The notes: generated by a model not told the origin, from the sequence alone. 64,000 nt of DNA from Leptolinea sp. HRD-7 (GCA_024363285.1 AP024710.1:1892001-1956000), one strand, 5' to 3'. Shown: positions 9,372-17,606, counted from the first letter of the stretch. Made by a program: numbers and translations.

Positions 9372-10730
9372 CTAAATCCGCATTAAAACAGCGACTTCCT
9401 TAAACAAGGGATTGTCCAGATCGGACTGTGTCAGGGAATTCAATAATATTTCTGCTATGTTTCTAGCCTGGTCTTGTTTGCCCTGCTTCCATTGCGATAA
9501 CGCGAGAACCGCAACACCTTCCGGTTCCAGGTCGCCCTGCGATTGAGCTAACAGACAGGTTTTCTCTGCTTGCGCGTAATCACCTGTGCCATAAAAGAAA
9601 TCAACCATCCCCAGGAGAACATATAAGGATTGCGGTGCGATTCTCCATGCCTGTGCCAGGGCTGCCCAGGCAGATTGTTGGTCTCCGATTTTCATGCAGG
9701 CGGATGCGAAATTGGTGTACCGGATCACGTCAAAGGGAAATTTTTGTATCTGGTTTGCAAAATGGTCCCTGGCTTCCTTTAACCGGCCCTGTTCCATAAG
9801 GAGAGGGCCGGCAGCTACCTCATCAAAATAATCTACCAATTCCTGTCTGGGGTGGACTTTCTCAGGAATATCCCGACGGATTAATTCAAAAGCCGTTTGT
9901 TTTTCCGCCAGGCGGTGAATGACTTTGAGAAGATTGTTCTTTGTGATTGTTATTCTCTCGCCGGATTCCTCGATGATCTTTTGTAATAATCTCTCAGCCG
10001 AATCATCCATGATTGTGGCATATCGGTGTATTCGCGTCCAACGCTCATCACGGTACGGATCCCCCGCATCTCCCCGGCCGCGTTTCAGTTTATCTGCCCA
10101 TTCCTCTGCGGATCGGGTGTAATAATGGTTGATCTGGATTCTTTCTGTATGACAGGGGAATTGCTGGGCATCAACCCGCAGTCCACTTTCATTGACACAA
10201 TACCAGCCCTCTTTAAAGAGAAAGGAATGAGGGGAAATTGGTTGGATCACTTTTTCTGGTTGAACAATGGATTTAACCAGGCGATTGACAGTCAACTTTT
10301 CGGGTGTCCGAAAGCGATACCCGGCCAGTTGACCTGCAGAAGGTCGAATTGTGTTTCCGCTCGATCCAAAGAAGAGTGAACTGACGGCTAATCCTCCCCG
10401 ATCTTCATATTCTTTTAGGAATTCGCGGATATTTGTGGAATCTTTTAATAGGATGAATTCATCGGTATCAATAAAACCAATCCATTTGGAAACATGTCCA
10501 TACGTTTGCAGGCAATGATCGTAGGCGAAAAGCTGGACAGATTTACCGGATATTGAATGAACAGTCACCCAGCCACGGTCAATATATGATTTTATTGTCT
10601 GTCGTATCGGAATGATACTCTCGTTATCATAGATCCAAAAATGTTCGACTCCCAGAAGTATATGGTAGTCAAGCCATTCCTGAAGGTAGGAATTTTCATT
10701 CTTTACGATTAAACAAAGGCTCAGGTACAT
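9372..10730 (-). CDS. GT92-like glycosyltransferase with C-terminal TPRs (paralogue 1)
   Basis: A 452-residue protein. The N-terminal 300 residues resemble GT-A enzymes of the GT92/PF13704 type: MYLSLCLIVKNENSYLQEWL, then HFWIYDNES, then IGFIDTDEFILL with the metal-binding DTD at residues 88-90. The C-terminal part (about 310-450) holds TPR-like helices. It shares its full layout and most motifs with the gene at 11800-13206; the two flank a GT4-type gene, all on the minus strand. The block probably arose by tandem duplication. Flagellin is the likely target from position; the sugar is unknown. Confidence 0.75.
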   Translation of the reverse strand: MYLSLCLIVKNENSYLQEWLDYHILLGVEHFWIYDNESIIPIRQTIKSYIDRGWVTVHSISGKSVQLFAYDHCLQTYGHVSKWIGFIDTDEFILLKDSTNIREFLKEYEDRGGLAVSSLFFGSSGNTIRPSAGQLAGYRFRTPEKLTVNRLVKSIVQPEKVIQPISPHSFLFKEGWYCVNESGLRVDAQQFPCHTERIQINHYYTRSAEEWADKLKRGRGDAGDPYRDERWTRIHRYATIMDDSAERLLQKIIEESGERITITKNNLLKVIHRLAEKQTAFELIRRDIPEKVHPRQELVDYFDEVAAGPLLMEQGRLKEARDHFANQIQKFPFDVIRYTNFASACMKIGDQQSAWAALAQAWRIAPQSLYVLLGMVDFFYGTGDYAQAEKTCLLAQSQGDLEPEGVAVLALSQWKQGKQDQARNIAEILLNSLTQSDLDNPLFKEVAVLMRI

Positions 10731-10742
10731 TTTCGGGCCATG

Positions 10743-11813
10743 TCAGGCTTTTCTGATTAAATCCTCTTTAAACCGGTTGATCCATTGACGGGCGATTAAT
10801 GACCAATCATAGAATTTCACTACGTCAAGGTTTTGAAGTGCCAGACGTTCATATTCATCATTACTGGTAAGCACTTTGATCAAAGCCTTTGTCCAGACTG
10901 GCAGCCAATTGTTACCAGGCGCTATCAACGGATTCTTCCAGGCGGTTTCAACAAGCGCACCCGTACTTGTGCTGACCACTGCACAACCGGCCGCCATCGC
11001 TTCCATGGCTGCGATACAGGAGGTTTCGGGAAATGTACATGGATACGCCAATGCCCGGCATTGTAAGGCTGTTTCCCGTAACTCTGCCTGACCGACTGAT
11101 CCGCGGTAATTCACACCCGGGAGAGAACGTGCCAGTTCGTACAGCCGTTTGTAATCGTCTGTCTCATCCGTGTTATATACCTTCATCGATGTAAATAGAT
11201 GAAGCCGGGCGTCCGGAATTGCCTTGTTAACATCAGGCCAGGCTTGAAGTAACTTATCCAGACCGCGGAACGGAGTGGATGAATAATAACACCAGGGTTT
11301 CCTTGACCGCAATGTGGTAGTGTCTACATTAAATTTCTCAAGAGGTATCCCGTTGGTGGTGGGGATAATTTTTTCTACCATCAGGTTTAAGTTGCGTATC
11401 CATTGAACCTGCTGATAGGTAGATAACATGAAAAGCCCATTCAGGCGGTTATAAACTGGAAGGGCGATATTGGGGTCTCGAAGTTGTTCAACGATATTCT
11501 GGTTGAAATCATCCTGACACCATAAATAATTGATTTTTCCCGGATAGTACCCATCATGAAAAACTTGCCATAGGCGCAGGGAGATAAACACTTCACATGA
11601 TAGTAAAGGAATTTGATTAATATCGGTGATCAGGCGTACGGAGTGCCCCATTGACCGTAATGCTCCGGCAAGTCGAATAGCCGCTGTTTCGCTTCCGCCA
11701 ACTGGATTCAGCTCCGGGAAATCGGGTTCCTGAAGGCTGTCTCCATGTCTGGAGTAAATAAGAATGGCAATATCGAGGGATTGATTCTTACTGGAATATT
11801 TATTTCTTGTCAT
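10743..11813 (-). CDS. Glycosyltransferase, GT4-like
   Basis: A 356-residue GT-B enzyme. The N-terminal part carries LNPVGGSETAAIRLAGALRS (a donor-side loop often seen in GT4), and the C-terminal half carries NYRGSVGQAELRETALQCRA and AYPCTFPETSCIAAMEAMAA, the E-x7-E type motif that binds nucleotide sugar. Its start overlaps the end of the upstream gene (11800-13206) by 14 bases, so they are translated as one unit. It lies between two GT92-like paralogues. Confidence 0.8.
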   Translation of the reverse strand: MTRNKYSSKNQSLDIAILIYSRHGDSLQEPDFPELNPVGGSETAAIRLAGALRSMGHSVRLITDINQIPLLSCEVFISLRLWQVFHDGYYPGKINYLWCQDDFNQNIVEQLRDPNIALPVYNRLNGLFMLSTYQQVQWIRNLNLMVEKIIPTTNGIPLEKFNVDTTTLRSRKPWCYYSSTPFRGLDKLLQAWPDVNKAIPDARLHLFTSMKVYNTDETDDYKRLYELARSLPGVNYRGSVGQAELRETALQCRALAYPCTFPETSCIAAMEAMAAGCAVVSTSTGALVETAWKNPLIAPGNNWLPVWTKALIKVLTSNDEYERLALQNLDVVKFYDWSLIARQWINRFKEDLIRKA

Positions 11814-13206
11814 GAGTTTCCTGATCCGGTTTCACCATCAATTCATACAGACGGTTATACCAGTTGTGGTTTGCGATTGCCTGAGGGGTTAATTGTGGAA
11901 TAATGAGCCGCGCCGTTTCTCTCGCCTGGTCATGTTTTCCCTGCTCCCATTGTGCCAGCGCCATGCCGGCCACGGTGACCGGTTCCAGGCTGCCATAGGT
12001 TTCCATCAGCAGGCAGGTTTTCTCTACCTGCTCAAAATTGCCAGCCGCAAAGAAATAATCGGTCATGCATTGTAGCACCATCAAATCTTTCGGCGCCATT
12101 CGCCAGGCCTGTGCCAGGGCTTCCCAGGCAGAAGTGAGGTCGCCCAGGTGAATGCAGGAGATGGCGAAATTGGTGTATTGTGTAATATCAAACGGATATT
12201 TTTGAAGAAGCCGGGCATAAATTATCCTGGCCTGGTCATATCTTTTATCTTCTACCAGTTTCATACCGGTGGAATAATCAGCCAGTAATTGTTCTAATTC
12301 CGAATTGAATTGGATTTCCGTTACAGGCTCTGCATCACATTTCTGTGGTTTGACCAATGCTGCTGCGGTTGACATTTCTTCCAGAAACCGGGAAGATAGT
12401 GGATCAGTCAGTGCGGCAAAATTCCGGGCTTTTGCGGGCGGCAGATTCAATAATGGAATTGTGTGGCGGATGATCGTCTCGTCATGCACTGTGCTATTCT
12501 TGTTCAGGTCAACCCAGGCGTCATCTTCATACGGGGTGCCAGAATCCCCCCTGCCGCGATTCTTTTTTTCTTTCCATTCCTGTGCTGAGCGAGTGTAATA
12601 ATGGTTAAGTTGTATCTTTTTTACATTGCAAGGAAAGAATTGTGAACTTACCCGATCACGGTTTTCATTCACACAGAAAAACCCTTCTTTATACATAAAG
12701 GAATGTGGCGATACAGGAAAGACAACCTTTTCAGGTTGAATAATTGATTTAATGAACCGGTTCTTGGATAAGGCTTCCGGAGTTCGAATTTGATATCCTA
12801 CGATCTGTCCACAAACAGGACGGTTCTTGTTGCCTCCTGACGCGAAAAACAAAGAGCTTATCGCAAGGCCAGCATATTCTTCGTAATCATGAAGAAAATC
12901 TTTGAGGCTGGACGTTGTCTTGGGTACGATAAATTCATCTGTGTCAATAAAACCGATCCATTTACTTAATGGTCCATATTGACGGATGCAATGGTCATAC
13001 GCGTACAATTGAACTGCCTTACCATGTATCGTGTTAACCGTAACCAATCCCCGGGCAATATACTCTTTGATTGTTTTTGCCAGCGGGATTGTGGAATCAT
13101 TATCGTAGATCCAGAAATGTTCCACGCCAATTAGAATGTGGTAATCCAGCCACTCCTTCAAATAGGCGTTCTCATCTTTCGCGATCAAACATAATGACAG
13201 GTACAT
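11800..13206 (-). CDS. GT92-like glycosyltransferase with C-terminal TPRs (paralogue 2)
   Basis: A 468-residue paralogue of the gene at 9372-10730: MYLSLCLIAKDENAYLKEWL start, HFWIYDNDS, and IGFIDTDEF with DTD at 88-90. Residues about 335-460 form TPR-like helices (AWEALAQAWRMAPKDLMVL). It is the first gene of a three-gene minus-strand unit whose promoter must lie in the 300-base gap shared with flagellin. Divergent placement next to the flagellin gene supports a role in filament glycosylation, which is an inference. Confidence 0.75.
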   Translation of the reverse strand: MYLSLCLIAKDENAYLKEWLDYHILIGVEHFWIYDNDSTIPLAKTIKEYIARGLVTVNTIHGKAVQLYAYDHCIRQYGPLSKWIGFIDTDEFIVPKTTSSLKDFLHDYEEYAGLAISSLFFASGGNKNRPVCGQIVGYQIRTPEALSKNRFIKSIIQPEKVVFPVSPHSFMYKEGFFCVNENRDRVSSQFFPCNVKKIQLNHYYTRSAQEWKEKKNRGRGDSGTPYEDDAWVDLNKNSTVHDETIIRHTIPLLNLPPAKARNFAALTDPLSSRFLEEMSTAAALVKPQKCDAEPVTEIQFNSELEQLLADYSTGMKLVEDKRYDQARIIYARLLQKYPFDITQYTNFAISCIHLGDLTSAWEALAQAWRMAPKDLMVLQCMTDYFFAAGNFEQVEKTCLLMETYGSLEPVTVAGMALAQWEQGKHDQARETARLIIPQLTPQAIANHNWYNRLYELMVKPDQETHDKK

Positions 13207-13293
13207 AAGAGTATTGTAGTACAGGTGTTGAAGTCAAATTATTGTTTTTGAGCATAAATTTATGTGTTATTTACGAACAAATCTGAAAAAGGC

Positions 13294-13320
13294 TTCAGAA
13301 ATTTAGCCTTCCTACGATAA
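13294..13320 (+). promoter_or_regulatory. Possible sigma-28 promoter of the flagellin gene
   Basis: The -10-like octamer TACGATAA (13313-13320) differs from the GCCGATAA consensus at two places. Eleven bases upstream, TTCAGAAA (13294-13301) is a poor -35 match. The spacing equals that of the perfect sigma-28 promoter before flaG2. It would give a leader of about 180 bases. The match is moderate; a promoter elsewhere in the gap is possible. Confidence 0.4.
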
Positions 13321-13460
13321 TGTTCTATAGATTGATACAAGAAAGGTTGAAGGAGGCATTATCGCGGAGATTATTGCCACTAACATCTGAAACAACGCGG
13401 CTGGTTATAAGGGCTCCAGGCCGGCCGCGAGCAATAAGAACGGAACCCAAATTTTCTCAG

Positions 13461-13482
13461 GCTGGGGGAAGGAACCCCCGGC
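13461..13482 (+). promoter_or_regulatory. Candidate CsrA-binding hairpin 1 in flagellin leader
   Basis: GCTGGGGG (13461-13468) pairs with CCCCCGGC (13475-13482), eight pairs including one G-T wobble, around the six-base loop AAGGAA. GGA in a short hairpin loop is the known CsrA recognition element. It lies 24 bases upstream of a second GGA loop that covers the Shine-Dalgarno. Confidence 0.6.
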
Positions 13483-13486
13483 GAAC

Positions 13487-13504
13487 CAAAACATGGAGGT
13501 TTTG
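13487..13504 (+). promoter_or_regulatory. Candidate CsrA-binding hairpin 2, containing the flagellin Shine-Dalgarno
   Basis: CAAAAC (13487-13492) pairs with GTTTTG (13499-13504) around the six-base loop ATGGAG. The loop includes most of the Shine-Dalgarno GGAGG (13495-13499), just before ATG 13507. Bound CsrA would block ribosomes. The Bacillus subtilis hag leader uses the same two-site plan. Confidence 0.6.
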
Positions 13505-13506
13505 AA

Positions 13507-14751
13507 ATGGCTAATCAAGATGTAACTCGTATCGCTTCAAATATCGGTGCTTTGAATTCCCTTTGGGCTTTGTCAACCGTCAACAAGAAATTGGGTGTAG
13601 CCCAGAGCCGTTTGTCAACCGGTAAACGCATCAACTCTGCCGCCGATGATCCCGCGGGTCTGACCATTGCGACAAAATTGAATTCCCGCAGCCAGGGTTT
13701 GCAGGTAGCTCTTTCTAATATTGGCGATGCCAAGAACCTGCTGGCCGTTGCGGAAGCTGGTGTTGGCCGTATCACCGATATTCTCGTTCAGATGAAAAAC
13801 AAAGCCAGCCAGGCTGCTTCTGACACAATGGGCACTTCAGAACGCGAAGCCATCAAAGAACAACTGGTTGCGTATGTGGGCCAGATTGATGACATCGTTG
13901 CCCAAACCGCGTGGAATGGCAACAAACTCATCGATGGTTCTTATCTGAACACCGCGCTTTCCTTCCAGACGGGCGCTGACGCGGCTGATGTCACCAATGT
14001 GAATGGACTGGCTAATCTGGCTGCTACCACCGGCGCCGGCAACCTGGGTTTGGCGACCAAAACCAGCACAGCGACCGCAACCATCGGTCAGAACATTGGC
14101 GGTATGCTGTCTTCTGTGGATACCTATGCCACTATCAATGCCAACCTGAGCCAGCTCGGCACCGGCACCTACACCGTGCGTGTGACCGTAAACTCCGGTA
14201 CCGGTACTGATGACAAAATTGAATTACTCGACTCAGCCGGTAATGTCTTAAATATCGCCCAGACAGTCACTGATGGTACCGGTACCGTGGCCAAGAGCGT
14301 TATGGCTGACCTGTCTGCAGGCGGCACGATTAACTTCGGTAATGGATTGACCGCTACCTTCAGCAACCTGACAGCGGAAGGAACCGCGACATCGACAATT
14401 TCTTACGCTGCCACCGGCACGTACGATGTTATGTCAGGAGGTAACACCGGTTCCGCTTTGGGTTCCGCTGCCAGCTACCGCGAATTGATGACAACTCTGG
14501 AAGGCAAGCTGGATATTGTCAACTCAGTTATGGCAAAGATCGGTGCTTTCACCGGCCGGTTGGAATTCAAAGAAGACCAGGTATCCGCTGCCCAGATCAA
14601 CGTTGAAGCTTCTTACAACCGTATTATGAACGCCAACATGGCGGAAGAACAGGTGAACTCGAGCAAGTTCCAGATCCTGCAGCAGACGGCTATCGCGATG
14701 CTGGCTCAGGCGAACCAGGCTCCTGCTTCCCTCCTGACCCTCTTCCAATAA
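13507..14751 (+). CDS. fliC: Flagellin
   Basis: A 414-residue filament protein. The N-domain has RIASNIGALNSLWALSTVNK and the RLSTGKRINSAADDPAGLTI signature; the C-domain has VEASYNRIMNANMAEEQVNS and ends in a leucine/alanine-rich helix ending LLTLFQ. The central region (about 150-325) is Thr/Gly/Ser-rich, and would be the surface-exposed, glycosylated part. GGAGG precedes ATG 13507. The leader carries two GGA-loop hairpins. It is the only flagellin in the window. Neighbouring sugar genes suggest the protein is glycosylated. Confidence 0.97.
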   Translation: MANQDVTRIASNIGALNSLWALSTVNKKLGVAQSRLSTGKRINSAADDPAGLTIATKLNSRSQGLQVALSNIGDAKNLLAVAEAGVGRITDILVQMKNKASQAASDTMGTSEREAIKEQLVAYVGQIDDIVAQTAWNGNKLIDGSYLNTALSFQTGADAADVTNVNGLANLAATTGAGNLGLATKTSTATATIGQNIGGMLSSVDTYATINANLSQLGTGTYTVRVTVNSGTGTDDKIELLDSAGNVLNIAQTVTDGTGTVAKSVMADLSAGGTINFGNGLTATFSNLTAEGTATSTISYAATGTYDVMSGGNTGSALGSAASYRELMTTLEGKLDIVNSVMAKIGAFTGRLEFKEDQVSAAQINVEASYNRIMNANMAEEQVNSSKFQILQQTAIAMLAQANQAPASLLTLFQ

Positions 14752-14794
14752 TCGGTTGAACCAGGTATCCTTTAGTAAGCAGTAAACATCCCCT

Positions 14795-14821
14795 GGGGGG
14801 AGCCGGAAAACGGCTCCCCCC
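14795..14821 (+). terminator. Strong hairpin after flagellin, no U-tract
   Basis: GGGGGGAGCCG (14795-14805) pairs perfectly with CGGCTCCCCCC (14811-14821) around a GAAAA loop. No T-run follows, so it may be a 3-prime mRNA stabiliser or partial terminator that keeps flagellin transcripts more abundant than those of fliD. Confidence 0.5.
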
Positions 14822-14836
14822 GAAACGCAAGAAGAC

Positions 14837-14849
14837 CGCCGCGGAGGCG
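14837..14849 (+). promoter_or_regulatory. Weak GGA-loop hairpin over the fliD Shine-Dalgarno
   Basis: CGCC (14837-14840) pairs with GGCG (14846-14849) around GCGGA, covering the ribosome-binding site. The four-pair stem is short, so this is a weaker candidate CsrA site than those of flagellin, flaG1 and flaG3. Confidence 0.3.
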
Positions 14850-14853
14850 AAAA

Positions 14854-16590
14854 ATGGCAAGTTCGATCTCATCTTCCAAGTCGAAATCAGGAATAGAAAA
14901 TCTGGATTCGTATTACCAGAATCTGATCAAATATACGCTCACGCAGGAAAAACAACCGCTTACCCGTTACACCGAACAAAAAGACAGCATAACGATCAAG
15001 AAAGCGGCGTATACCGACCTGAAATCAAAATTCGACGCTCTGCAGAATGCCATTAATCAATTGCGCAGCGATAATGCTTCGTACGCCATGAAACCCGGTC
15101 GGTCTGTAAGTGTTTCTCCTCTAACCAGCAATACTACCGTGGCTACGGCTACGGTCAGCTCTTCTGCTTCAACCGGAACGTTTAAGTTATCTGTCACTTC
15201 ATTGGCAACGGCGCATGAAGTGCGTTCCACGCGCCAGACATATTCCAATCAGGCTCTAGGCCTGACGGGATCTTTTGTTATAGGCGGCGCGGCAGAACGG
15301 AGCGTTTCATTAGTAGATTCCATGCCGGAAACAGTATCCGCTGTCAATGCCGGCAGTTCAAGTGTTGTACTTCCTTCTCAGAAAGAACTGGGAACCGGAA
15401 ATTATTACATTGAAACCCGTAATGATGCTACCGAAGGGTGGCAATTCCGTCTTGTTGACGTGGACGGTAATGCTCAATCTATTCAGAGAGGAACATCCGC
15501 TGAATTTACAACAGGTTGGCAGAGCATTCCTGCCGGCGGTGGTACATATGATACCGGCCGCGGTTTAAGCATCGATTTTGGTACCAATTCCAGCCTGTAC
15601 ACAGCCGCCAATAAAGCTACTGGAGCTGCACAGATCTCATACACCGCGAAAGGTGCAACTATCGATGTCACAAGTGATATGAGCCTTGTTGATATCAAAG
15701 CCGAAATCAATTCAGCGGTTTTCAGTGAAGGAAATGAAGTTGTTGCTTCGATCATTGATAATTATCTGGTTTTAACAAACGCTTCTACCGGTTTGAAACA
15801 TGTGATGCAGGCATCAGATACATCCGGTTCTGTGCTTTCTACACTGGGAGTTATATCTGGTGGTGTTCTAAATACCAAAGTTGCCGCAAAAGATGCATCG
15901 TTTTCCATCAATGAAATGGCAATGACCCGAAGTTCAAATACGGGTCTGACAGATGTTGTTTCTGGCATGACGATAGACCTTGCTTCAGACGCGGAAGGTA
16001 AATCAGCGAATCTGGTAGTGAAGAGTGACTCGAACACCTCAATATCGGTTATTAACTCATTCCTTACCGCCTTCAATGATCTGACCAAGTATGTTCGGTC
16101 GAATACCAGCACTACCAAAAACTCGGATGGAACTTACACCCGAGGCTCACTGGCCGGAGAATATTCTGTTCGATATGTTGGCAATGAACTTGTCACATTA
16201 ATGAACCAGGATTATTCGAATAGCGGAATTTATAAAAACCTGGCCAATATAGGGATATCCGTAAATTCAGATCTCGCGGCGACGATCTCTGATTCATCTG
16301 CCCTGACAACAGCCATCAATACCCACTTCTCTGATGTGAAAGCATTGCTGGATAGTCTGATGAAAACGATGTCAGAGCGGGTTGGGGTTTATGCCGGCAC
16401 TGAGGGTTATGCCAATAAAAGTATCCAATCCGCTGATTCAACGATCAACAATCTAAATGACCGGATTAAATCCATCAATGATCGGCTGGCTCGCCGTGAG
16501 GAGTACCTGGTCAAGTATTACGCGCAGTATCAGGCTCAGATGGAGACGTTCTTAAACCAATCTAATATCAATTCGGCATTATATGGGTAA
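14854..16590 (+). CDS. fliD: Filament cap protein FliD
   Basis: A 578-residue hook-associated protein 2. The N-terminal part reads IENLDSYYQNLIKYTLTQEK, then the PLTRYTEQKDSITIKKAAYT coiled-coil region. The C-terminus (about 510-578) is a helix with DSTINNLNDRIKSINDRLAR and a Gln-rich tail ending YGQ-type NINSALYG. FliD caps the growing filament and needs FliS-type chaperones; flaG and fliS follow. The Shine-Dalgarno GGAGG (14843-14847) lies in a small hairpin (CGCC / GGCG around GCGGA). Confidence 0.93.
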   Translation: MASSISSSKSKSGIENLDSYYQNLIKYTLTQEKQPLTRYTEQKDSITIKKAAYTDLKSKFDALQNAINQLRSDNASYAMKPGRSVSVSPLTSNTTVATATVSSSASTGTFKLSVTSLATAHEVRSTRQTYSNQALGLTGSFVIGGAAERSVSLVDSMPETVSAVNAGSSSVVLPSQKELGTGNYYIETRNDATEGWQFRLVDVDGNAQSIQRGTSAEFTTGWQSIPAGGGTYDTGRGLSIDFGTNSSLYTAANKATGAAQISYTAKGATIDVTSDMSLVDIKAEINSAVFSEGNEVVASIIDNYLVLTNASTGLKHVMQASDTSGSVLSTLGVISGGVLNTKVAAKDASFSINEMAMTRSSNTGLTDVVSGMTIDLASDAEGKSANLVVKSDSNTSISVINSFLTAFNDLTKYVRSNTSTTKNSDGTYTRGSLAGEYSVRYVGNELVTLMNQDYSNSGIYKNLANIGISVNSDLAATISDSSALTTAINTHFSDVKALLDSLMKTMSERVGVYAGTEGYANKSIQSADSTINNLNDRIKSINDRLARREEYLVKYYAQYQAQMETFLNQSNINSALYG

Positions 16591-16620
16591 TTCAGGATGT
16601 AATGTTTTTGGCAGTACCGT

Positions 16621-16640
16621 CCCCGACAGGGAAGTCGGGG
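16621..16640 (+). promoter_or_regulatory. Candidate CsrA-binding hairpin in flaG1 leader
   Basis: CCCCGAC (16621-16627) pairs perfectly with GTCGGGG (16634-16640) around the six-base loop AGGGAA, which contains GGA at 16630-16632. A second GGA (16652-16654), in the Shine-Dalgarno of flaG1, lies 22 bases downstream and is not in an evident stem. The loop fits the same ANGGAN form as the flagellin and flaG3 hairpins. Confidence 0.55.
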
Positions 16641-16661
16641 CGTTAGAAAAAGGAAGGAACC

Positions 16662-16952
16662 ATGTCTGATCCTACAATTTCCTCCCTTGGCCGGGCAGCC
16701 GTAGAACTGACCGGCAGCCTTAACTCTCCTAAGCAGGAGAAGAAACCGGCTTCGGCAACTGGACAGCCGGTGAAAGCAAACCAGGCAGCCAGCGCGTACG
16801 CTCAAACCCGGTTACAGTTCCAGGTGGATTCAAAAACCAACGATGTCATCATTTTAATAAAGGATAAGGAATCGGACAAAATCGTCCGAACCATACCCGC
16901 GGAAGCCATAAAAGATCTCCCACCCGGTCAGATCCTGCAGAAGTCAGGTTGA
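16662..16952 (+). CDS. flaG: FlaG family protein 1
   Basis: A 96-residue FlaG protein, one of three in tandem. The C-terminal half (about 47-94) is the conserved beta-strand module LQFQVDSKTNDVIILIKDKE, then IVRTIPAEAIKDLPPGQ. The first 45 residues are low complexity. FlaG acts with FliD in filament length or cap function in other bacteria. It follows fliD by 72 bases with AAGGAAGGAA before the ATG, and ends at a strong terminator, so it is probably co-transcribed with fliD. The same start (M-S-D/N/E, then a Gly-x-Ala) appears in all three paralogues. Confidence 0.9.
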   Translation: MSDPTISSLGRAAVELTGSLNSPKQEKKPASATGQPVKANQAASAYAQTRLQFQVDSKTNDVIILIKDKESDKIVRTIPAEAIKDLPPGQILQKSG

Positions 16953-16956
16953 GGCA

Positions 16957-16996
16957 GCAAGGGGCTGTCTGTAGGAAGACAGCCCCTTGCTTTTCT
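16957..16996 (+). terminator. Rho-independent terminator after flaG1
   Basis: GCAAGGGGCTGTCT (16957-16970) pairs perfectly with AGACAGCCCCTTGC (16977-16990), 14 pairs with a six-base loop, then TTTTCTTG. This is the strongest terminator in the window and divides the fliD-flaG1 unit from flaG2. Confidence 0.88.
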
Positions 16997-17109
16997 TGCC
17001 AGTCTTCGGAAAAATATTGTGCAGCCTGCCTGTAAATTTTTTTGGGTGAATAACGAAAGTCTTACCGATTAAGTACCAATAATTACGTATATCAATTTTC
17101 TAAATATCC

Positions 17110-17136
17110 TAAAGTTTTTTAATATCCTGCCGATAA
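17110..17136 (+). promoter_or_regulatory. Perfect sigma-28 promoter
   Basis: TAAAGTTT (17110-17117), an 11-base spacer, then GCCGATAA (17129-17136): identical to the textbook FliA promoter consensus. It drives flaG2 (start 17232) with an about 90-base leader. FlgM, which controls the matching sigma factor, is encoded at the left end of the window. Confidence 0.85.
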
Positions 17137-17191
17137 TCAGAACAGAAGCAAGAGAGTTTTGATTTTAAGTCATCAATCAGTCTGGTTGGTG

Positions 17192-17231
17192 CACCCGGAA
17201 AAGAATTCCGGGGTGGGAAAGGCAGGATGCC
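17192..17231 (+). promoter_or_regulatory. Structured leader of flaG2
   Basis: CACCCGGAA (17192-17200) can pair with TTCCGGG plus downstream TG (17206-17215, one bulged G) around AAGAA. Then GGC (17221-17223) and GCC (17229-17231) flank AGGAT directly before ATG 17232. AGGAT is the core of the CsrA consensus, but the stem is only three pairs, so CsrA binding is a weaker proposal here. Confidence 0.35.
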
Positions 17232-17522
17232 ATGTCAAACACAATCTCAAATCCAGTTGGGCGCGCGGGTATGGAACTTATCGGTTCCATGAAACAGACC
17301 GAAACAAAGGAGCGCCCTGCGGTCAAACAGCAGGAAGCCCGAGCCGCGTATGGCAAAAATATTGCCGGAAACAACACCCGCTTGCAATTCCGTGTAGATG
17401 ACAAAACAAACGAGATCACGATTCTTATTAAAGATAAAGAATCGGATAAGGTCATTCGAACAATCCCGCCGGAAGCCATAAAAGACATTCCCGCTGGCCA
17501 ATTGATGGAATATTCCACCTGA
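17232..17522 (+). CDS. flaG: FlaG family protein 2
   Basis: A 96-residue FlaG paralogue. The C-terminal module LQFRVDDKTNEITILIKDKE and VIRTIPPEAIKDIPAGQLME is nearly the same as in flaG1, which points to a recent duplication. The gene has its own perfect sigma-28 promoter (17110-17136) and its own terminator (17550-17580), so it is a single-gene late unit. No typical GGAGG lies at the right distance; the sequence AGGATGCC directly before the ATG is unusual. Confidence 0.9.
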   Translation: MSNTISNPVGRAGMELIGSMKQTETKERPAVKQQEARAAYGKNIAGNNTRLQFRVDDKTNEITILIKDKESDKVIRTIPPEAIKDIPAGQLMEYST

Positions 17523-17549
17523 TCCAGGTTAATGGTTGAAACATCGCCG

Positions 17550-17580
17550 GCAGGGCTGCACGCAGCCCTGCTTTTTATTT
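17550..17580 (+). terminator. Rho-independent terminator after flaG2
   Basis: GCAGGGCTG (17550-17558) pairs with CAGCCCTGC (17563-17571) around CACG, followed by TTTTTATTT. It closes the single-gene flaG2 unit. Confidence 0.85.
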
Positions 17581-17606
17581 AAACCAATTATTTATTTTGC
17601 CTTAAC

